Shown in pieces: positions 6,514 to 9,724 of a DNA stretch of 9,724 nucleotides; position 1 is the stretch's first letter; each line of letters starts with the position of its first letter. The DNA is from an uncultured Mitsuokella sp. (GTDB taxonomy: Bacteria > Bacillota > Negativicutes > Selenomonadales > Selenomonadaceae), in NCBI GenBank assembly GCA_900770895.1, contig CAAGMF010000144.1:1-9724 (forward strand), given 5' to 3'. The position numbers and the translations under genes were made by a program. A model generated the notes under the pieces. The model searched no databases. It worked only from the letters and a program-made list of their open reading frames with translations, and was not told the origin of the DNA.

Positions 6514-6566
6514 GTCGGGGCCTGCTTTCAAGGCTTTCATGATTAACGAAAACATCAGGCCCTGAC
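6514..6566 (+). promoter_or_regulatory. Hairpin downstream of rseC
   Basis: GTCGGGGCCTG (6514-6524) pairs with CAGGCCCTGAC (6556-6566), an 11-bp GC-rich stem with one G-T pair and a 31-base loop, starting 14 bases after the rseC stop. There is no T-run after it, so it is not a normal intrinsic terminator. It may be an mRNA processing or stability element, or an attenuator between rseC and rnfC. Confidence 0.4.
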
Positions 6567-6577
6567 CTGGTGGATAT

Positions 6578-6649
6578 ATGAATACCCGGATGCTGCTCGG
6601 CGGCAGGAAAGGCAGCCGTTGTGCTTACATCCTTGTATTGAACTCATAG
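6578..6649 (+). CDS. Possible 23-codon ORF in the rseC-rnfC gap
   Basis: An ATG at 6578 reads 23 codons to TAG at 6647-6649. A weak ribosome site, GGTGGA at 6569-6574, lies only three bases before it. The peptide (beginning MNTRMLLGG and ending YILVLNS) resembles nothing I know. It may be a leader peptide or simply chance. Confidence 0.12.
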   Translation: MNTRMLLGGRKGSRCAYILVLNS

Positions 6650-6654
6650 ATACA

Positions 6655-6672
6655 TGGCCGGGAGACCGGCCA
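6655..6672 (+). promoter_or_regulatory. Compact hairpin with GAGA tetraloop before rnfC
   Basis: TGGCCGG (6655-6661) and CCGGCCA (6666-6672) form a perfect 7-bp stem closed by GAGA, a GNRA-type tetraloop, so the RNA hairpin should be very stable. It ends 12 bases before the rnfC ribosome site (GAGGTGA, 6685-6691). There is no T-run. A role in rnfC translation or in protecting a processed mRNA 5' end is possible but not shown. Confidence 0.4.
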
Positions 6673-6697
6673 GGGGAGAGCGATGAGGTGATTTTAC

Positions 6698-8089
6698 ATG
6701 TTCAAGAGTTTTCTTGGCGGTATCCATCCGCATGACGGCAAGGAACTGGCCAAGGATCAGCCGATCGAGACCATGCCGCTGCCGGCTGTGCTGGTCGTGC
6801 CGATGGGACAACATATCGGCGCCCCCTGCACGCCTACGGTAAAGGTAGGGGATCTCGTGAAGAAAGGCCAGCTCATTGGCACGAGCCAGGCTTTCATGCA
6901 TGCAGATATCCATGCGCCGTCGTCGGGCAAGGTCGTGAAGATCGAGGAACGTCCGCATCCCGGTCCGGCCAGCACGATGTGCAATGCCGTAGTCATAGAG
7001 ACCGATGGCGAGGATGCCTGGGCCGATGGCTTGCCGCTCGAGCGCGACTGGCACACCATGGACAATGAGGCCATACTGGCGGCCATCCAGCAGGCCGGTA
7101 TCGTCGGCATGGGCGGTGCTACATTCCCGGCTCATATAAAGCTGAAGCCAGCAAAGCCCGTCGACGTGCTGATCCTGAACGGTGCGGAGTGCGAGCCGTA
7201 TCTGACGGCTGACTACCGTCTGATGCTCGAGGAGTCCTCCCGCATCGTGACCGGCGTCGAGATACTGACGAAGCTGCTCGGCGTGCAGCGCAGCGTCATC
7301 GCCATCGAGGACAACAAGCCTGAGGCGATCAAGGCGATGAAGAAAGCCTGCGAGGGCAAGAATATCGAGGTGGCTGGCCTCAAGACGAAATACCCGCAGG
7401 GCGCTGAGAAGATGCTCATCAAGGTCGTGGCCGGACGCGAGGTGCCGGCGGGCGGCCTGCCGATGGATGTCGGTGCCGTCGTGCAGAACGTCGGCACGGC
7501 CGCAGCCATAGCGGATGCCGTCGTGCATGGCATACCGCTCATCGAGCGCATCACGACGGTGTCGGGCGATGCCATCGCCCAGCCGAAGAATCTGCGTGTG
7601 CGCATCGGCACGAGCTACCGCGATGCCATCGCGTTCTGCGGCGGCTTCAAGGAGCAGCCGGATAAGCTGCTGGCTGGCGGCCCGATGATGGGCCTGGCCC
7701 AGTTCGACGAGGATGTGCCGATCCTGAAGGGCGCCTCGGGCATACTGGCGCTCACGAAGAAGTTGACCGAGCATCCGGACGAGAGCCCGTGCATCCGCTG
7801 CGGCCGCTGCGTGCGCGCGTGCCCGATGCAGCTCATACCGAGCATGCTGTCCATCCTGTCCGAGCGTCAGGATTTCGAGAAATGCCGCGATAACTACGGC
7901 CTCATGAACTGCGTCGAGTGCGGCTGCTGCACGTACGTCTGCCCGGCCAAGCGCAATATCGTCCAGTACATCAAGCTGGCCAAAGGCTGGGTACGTGGCG
8001 AGCAGGCCAAGGCCCGGGCCAAGGCAGCAGCTGAGAAAGCGGCTCAGGAAGCCAAGAGTGCAGAGAAAAAGGAGGGCGCGGCTAAATGA
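6698..8089 (+). CDS. rnfC: Rnf electron transport complex subunit C
   Basis: RnfC is the peripheral, cytoplasm-facing subunit that handles NAD(H) and passes electrons through iron-sulfur clusters. The 463 residues show an N-terminal barrel-like domain (about 1-110), the glycine-rich nucleotide/flavin site GIVGMGGATFP (134-144), LNGAECEPYL (160-169), and a region leading to the ferredoxin-like domain. That domain has two 4Fe-4S motifs: Cys365/368/371/375 (CIRCGRCVRACP) and Cys405/408/411/415 (CVECGCCTYVCP, with an extra Cys410). The last 35 or so residues are an Ala/Lys/Glu-rich tail, common but variable in RnfC. The ATG is supported by GAGGTGA six bases upstream. The stop overlaps the rnfD start by four bases (ATGA), implying coupled translation. 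It begins 197 bases after rseC; whether it shares that transcript is uncertain. Confidence 0.97.
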   Translation: MFKSFLGGIHPHDGKELAKDQPIETMPLPAVLVVPMGQHIGAPCTPTVKVGDLVKKGQLIGTSQAFMHADIHAPSSGKVVKIEERPHPGPASTMCNAVVIETDGEDAWADGLPLERDWHTMDNEAILAAIQQAGIVGMGGATFPAHIKLKPAKPVDVLILNGAECEPYLTADYRLMLEESSRIVTGVEILTKLLGVQRSVIAIEDNKPEAIKAMKKACEGKNIEVAGLKTKYPQGAEKMLIKVVAGREVPAGGLPMDVGAVVQNVGTAAAIADAVVHGIPLIERITTVSGDAIAQPKNLRVRIGTSYRDAIAFCGGFKEQPDKLLAGGPMMGLAQFDEDVPILKGASGILALTKKLTEHPDESPCIRCGRCVRACPMQLIPSMLSILSERQDFEKCRDNYGLMNCVECGCCTYVCPAKRNIVQYIKLAKGWVRGEQAKARAKAAAEKAAQEAKSAEKKEGAAK

Positions 8090-9189
8090 GTGAAGAAATG
8101 AAAAAAGAGCCGACGGCTCCTGCAGCCCCGGCTGAAACCAAGGTGGAGGCCCAGGCTTCGCCCGCGGCAGCAAAACCGGCTCCGGCAGCGAAACCGGAGC
8201 CTGATCCGGTATTCACGGTATCGGCTTCGCCGCATATCCGCGACGGTGAGACGATATCGCATATCATGTGGAACGTGAACCTGGCCCTGCTGCCAGCCGC
8301 CATATTCGCTGTATGGTGGTTCGGTATGTGCGCCCTCGTGAACATGGTCGTCGGCATCGTCGCGGCGGTGGCGGCCGAGTACGTATGGCAGAAGGCCATG
8401 CATCAGCGCGTGACAGCCTTTGACGGCTCCGCCTGCATCACCGGCCTGCTGCTCGCGATGTCCATGTCGCCGCTGCTGCCGCCGTACATGGTGGCCATCG
8501 GCTCGGTCATCGCCATCATCATCGCCAAGCAGTCCATGGGTGGCCTCGGGTTCAATATTTTCAACCCGGCGCATGTCGGCCGTGCCGCGCTCATGGCGTC
8601 CTGGCCGGTAGCTATGACTACCTGGACGAAGATACAGGATTTCTCTGGGGCCGGCGTCGACGTCATGACGAGCGCTACCCCGCTGAACATATTGAAGATG
8701 CAGGGCTACGATGCCCTCGTGGCTACCTTCGGTGGTCAGGGCGCCCTCTACGAGCACCTGTTCCTCGGCACGCGCAACGGCTCGCTCGGCGAGACGAGCA
8801 CGGTGCTGCTGCTGCTCGGCGGCCTCTACCTCATCTATCGCGGCTATATCGACTGGGTCGTTCCGGCCTGCATGATCGGCACGGTCGGCCTGCTTACCTG
8901 GATATTCGGTCCGGCCGGCCTCTTCACCGGCGACCCGCTGTTCCACATGATGGCTGGCGGCCTCGTACTCGGCGCCTTCTTCATGGCGACCGATATGGTC
9001 ACGATACCGATGACGCGCAAAGGGCAGATCGTATTCGCCGTAGGTGCCGGTGCCATCACCGTGCTCATCCGCCTCGTGGGCGGCTACCCGGAGGGCGTCT
9101 GCTACTCTATCCTGCTCATGAACGCTGTAACGCCGCTCATCGACCGCTTCATGAAACCGAAGATTTTCGGGACAGGGGGGAATAAATGA
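8086..9189 (+). CDS. rnfD: Rnf electron transport complex subunit D
   Basis: RnfD is a multi-spanning membrane subunit of the ion-pumping Rnf complex and carries a covalently bound FMN. The likely attachment threonine is Thr198 in the motif TSATPL (195-200), the counterpart of the S/T-G/S-A-T motif in Rnf and Nqr subunits. The conserved entry segment SPHIRDG (48-54) precedes the first membrane helix at about 63-80, and further helices run to the C-terminus. At 367 residues it is slightly long because residues 1-43 form an Ala/Pro/Lys/Glu-rich extension of low complexity. The start overlaps the rnfC stop (ATGA at 8086-8089). The stop at 9187-9189 overlaps the rnfG start, so C, D and G are tightly coupled. 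Confidence 0.96.
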   Translation: MSEEMKKEPTAPAAPAETKVEAQASPAAAKPAPAAKPEPDPVFTVSASPHIRDGETISHIMWNVNLALLPAAIFAVWWFGMCALVNMVVGIVAAVAAEYVWQKAMHQRVTAFDGSACITGLLLAMSMSPLLPPYMVAIGSVIAIIIAKQSMGGLGFNIFNPAHVGRAALMASWPVAMTTWTKIQDFSGAGVDVMTSATPLNILKMQGYDALVATFGGQGALYEHLFLGTRNGSLGETSTVLLLLGGLYLIYRGYIDWVVPACMIGTVGLLTWIFGPAGLFTGDPLFHMMAGGLVLGAFFMATDMVTIPMTRKGQIVFAVGAGAITVLIRLVGGYPEGVCYSILLMNAVTPLIDRFMKPKIFGTGGNK

Positions 9190-9702
9190 TGGCAGATAAA
9201 GAACATTCCATAGCTAAAATCGCTCTGAATCTGGCTGCGGCAGGCTTCGTCTCCGGCATCATCATCGGCTGCGTGTATTTCGTCACCCACCCGATCGCCA
9301 TGCAGAAGGCAGAGGCCATGAAGCAGGAGTCGATGCATGAGCTCGTCAAGGACGCCGACAAATTCGCTGATGTATCCGGTCATACCGGCTGGGTAGAGGC
9401 GCAGAAGGGCGGCGAGACCATCGCCTACATCGTCCCGAGCGAGACGAAGGGCTACGGCGGCACGATCAAGATGCTCGTCGCCGTCACGAAGGATGGTCAG
9501 GTCATCGACTACAGCATCCTCGCGCACAATGAGACTCCGGGCCTCGGCGATAATGCTCAGAAGCCGAAATTCCGCGACCAGTTCAAGGGCAAGACCATCG
9601 ATCATCTGAAAGTCGTAAAAGATCCCTCCGATAAAGATGATATCCAGGCCATGACCGGTGCCACCATCTCCTCGCGCGCCGTGACGAAGGGCGTCGCGCA
9701 GG
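9189..9702 (+). CDS. rnfG: Rnf electron transport complex subunit G, 3' end missing
   Basis: RnfG is a membrane-anchored subunit with a covalent FMN on the outer face of the membrane. The genuine part has 171 codons: an N-terminal membrane anchor (about 8-34) and the FMN-binding domain with the attachment motif TGATISS, acceptor threonine about residue 159. Two adjacent ATG codons (9186 and 9189) are possible; I prefer 9189 because AGGGGGG (9174-9180) is then eight bases away, against five for 9186, which would overlap rnfD by four bases. The gene is cut by the contig end. From 9703 on the DNA is adapter, so the residues read as IGRAHV after Gln171 and one hybrid codon are artefact. Judging from family length, some 20-30 residues are missing. 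Confidence 0.93.
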
Positions 9703-9724
9703 AGATCGGAAGAGCACACGTCTG
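9703..9724 (+). other. Illumina TruSeq adapter sequence (artefact)
   Basis: The final 22 bases begin AGATCGGAAGAGC and continue ACACGTCTG, which is the start of the standard Illumina TruSeq read-1 adapter. Read on the minus strand it gives the well-known contaminant peptide start MCSSDL. It is not biological sequence and should be trimmed. Confidence 0.97.

Noticed and set aside
6026..6565. Plus-strand frame of 179 codons overlapping rseC
   Set aside because: It runs through rseC in another frame, lacks a ribosome site, and becomes Arg/Gly-rich, as out-of-frame GC-rich reading does.
6506..6565. 19-codon ORF just after rseC
   Set aside because: The only ribosome-site-like bases (AGGA) touch the ATG, too close to work, and the frame is the tail of an out-of-frame run through rseC.
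6501..6697. FMN, cobalamin, c-di-GMP or other known riboswitch before rnfC
   Set aside because: I looked for the conserved core segments of these classes and saw none; only simple hairpins are visible.
6644..8173. Minus-strand open frame of 509 codons opposite rnfC
   Set aside because: It is antisense to a clear rnfC, has a His/Arg/Ala-rich composition typical of mirrored GC-rich genes and shows no domain I recognise.
9102..9719. Minus-strand open frame of 205 codons over rnfG beginning MCSSDL
   Set aside because: Its start lies in adapter sequence and it runs antisense through the real FMN-binding rnfG frame.

Overview
The window is a GC-rich bacterial stretch with AT-rich gaps between its transcription units. 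It carries seven recognisable protein genes and no rRNA, tRNA, CRISPR array or transposable element. The gene set (an Rnf ferredoxin:NAD+ complex with an RseC-family partner, a glycerate transporter/kinase pair, an amino-acid permease and a CheB-like methylesterase) fits an anaerobic, probably fermentative, bacterium. The overall flavour resembles Negativicutes such as Selenomonas or Mitsuokella relatives, but that is an impression from gene content and composition, not a placement I can prove. The last 22 bases are Illumina adapter sequence, so the window ends at the end of a draft contig rather than at a natural boundary.

Layout. 1-215: leader region with an inverted repeat and a possible 8-codon ORF. 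216-1562 (+): APC-superfamily amino-acid permease. 1581-1621: bidirectional terminator shared with the convergent gene. 1617-2936 (-): CheB-type methylesterase whose receiver domain has lost its phosphorylation residues. 2937-3170: divergent regulatory gap with a strong promoter and a palindrome for the next unit. 3171-5734 (+): GntP-family transporter followed by type I glycerate kinase, closed by a strong terminator at 5781-5833. 5834-6098: AT-rich promoter/5'-UTR region. 6099-6500 (+): RseC-family membrane protein. 6501-6697: structured gap. 6698-9702 (+): rnfC, rnfD and the first part of rnfG, translationally coupled; the remaining subunit genes (usually rnfE, rnfA, rnfB) would lie beyond the contig end.

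How the genes work together. The GntP/GlxK pair probably imports D-glycerate (or a related sugar acid) and phosphorylates it to 2-phosphoglycerate for lower glycolysis. The Rnf complex would couple reduced ferredoxin oxidation by NAD+ to Na+ or H+ export, and RseC is a known companion of Rnf/Rsx complexes. The permease and the CheB-like gene have no obvious functional link to each other or to the rest.

I found no clearly new multi-gene system. The best leads are the CheB with a dead receiver and long linker, the structured leaders before rseC and rnfC, the palindrome at the gntP start site and the inverted repeat before the permease.
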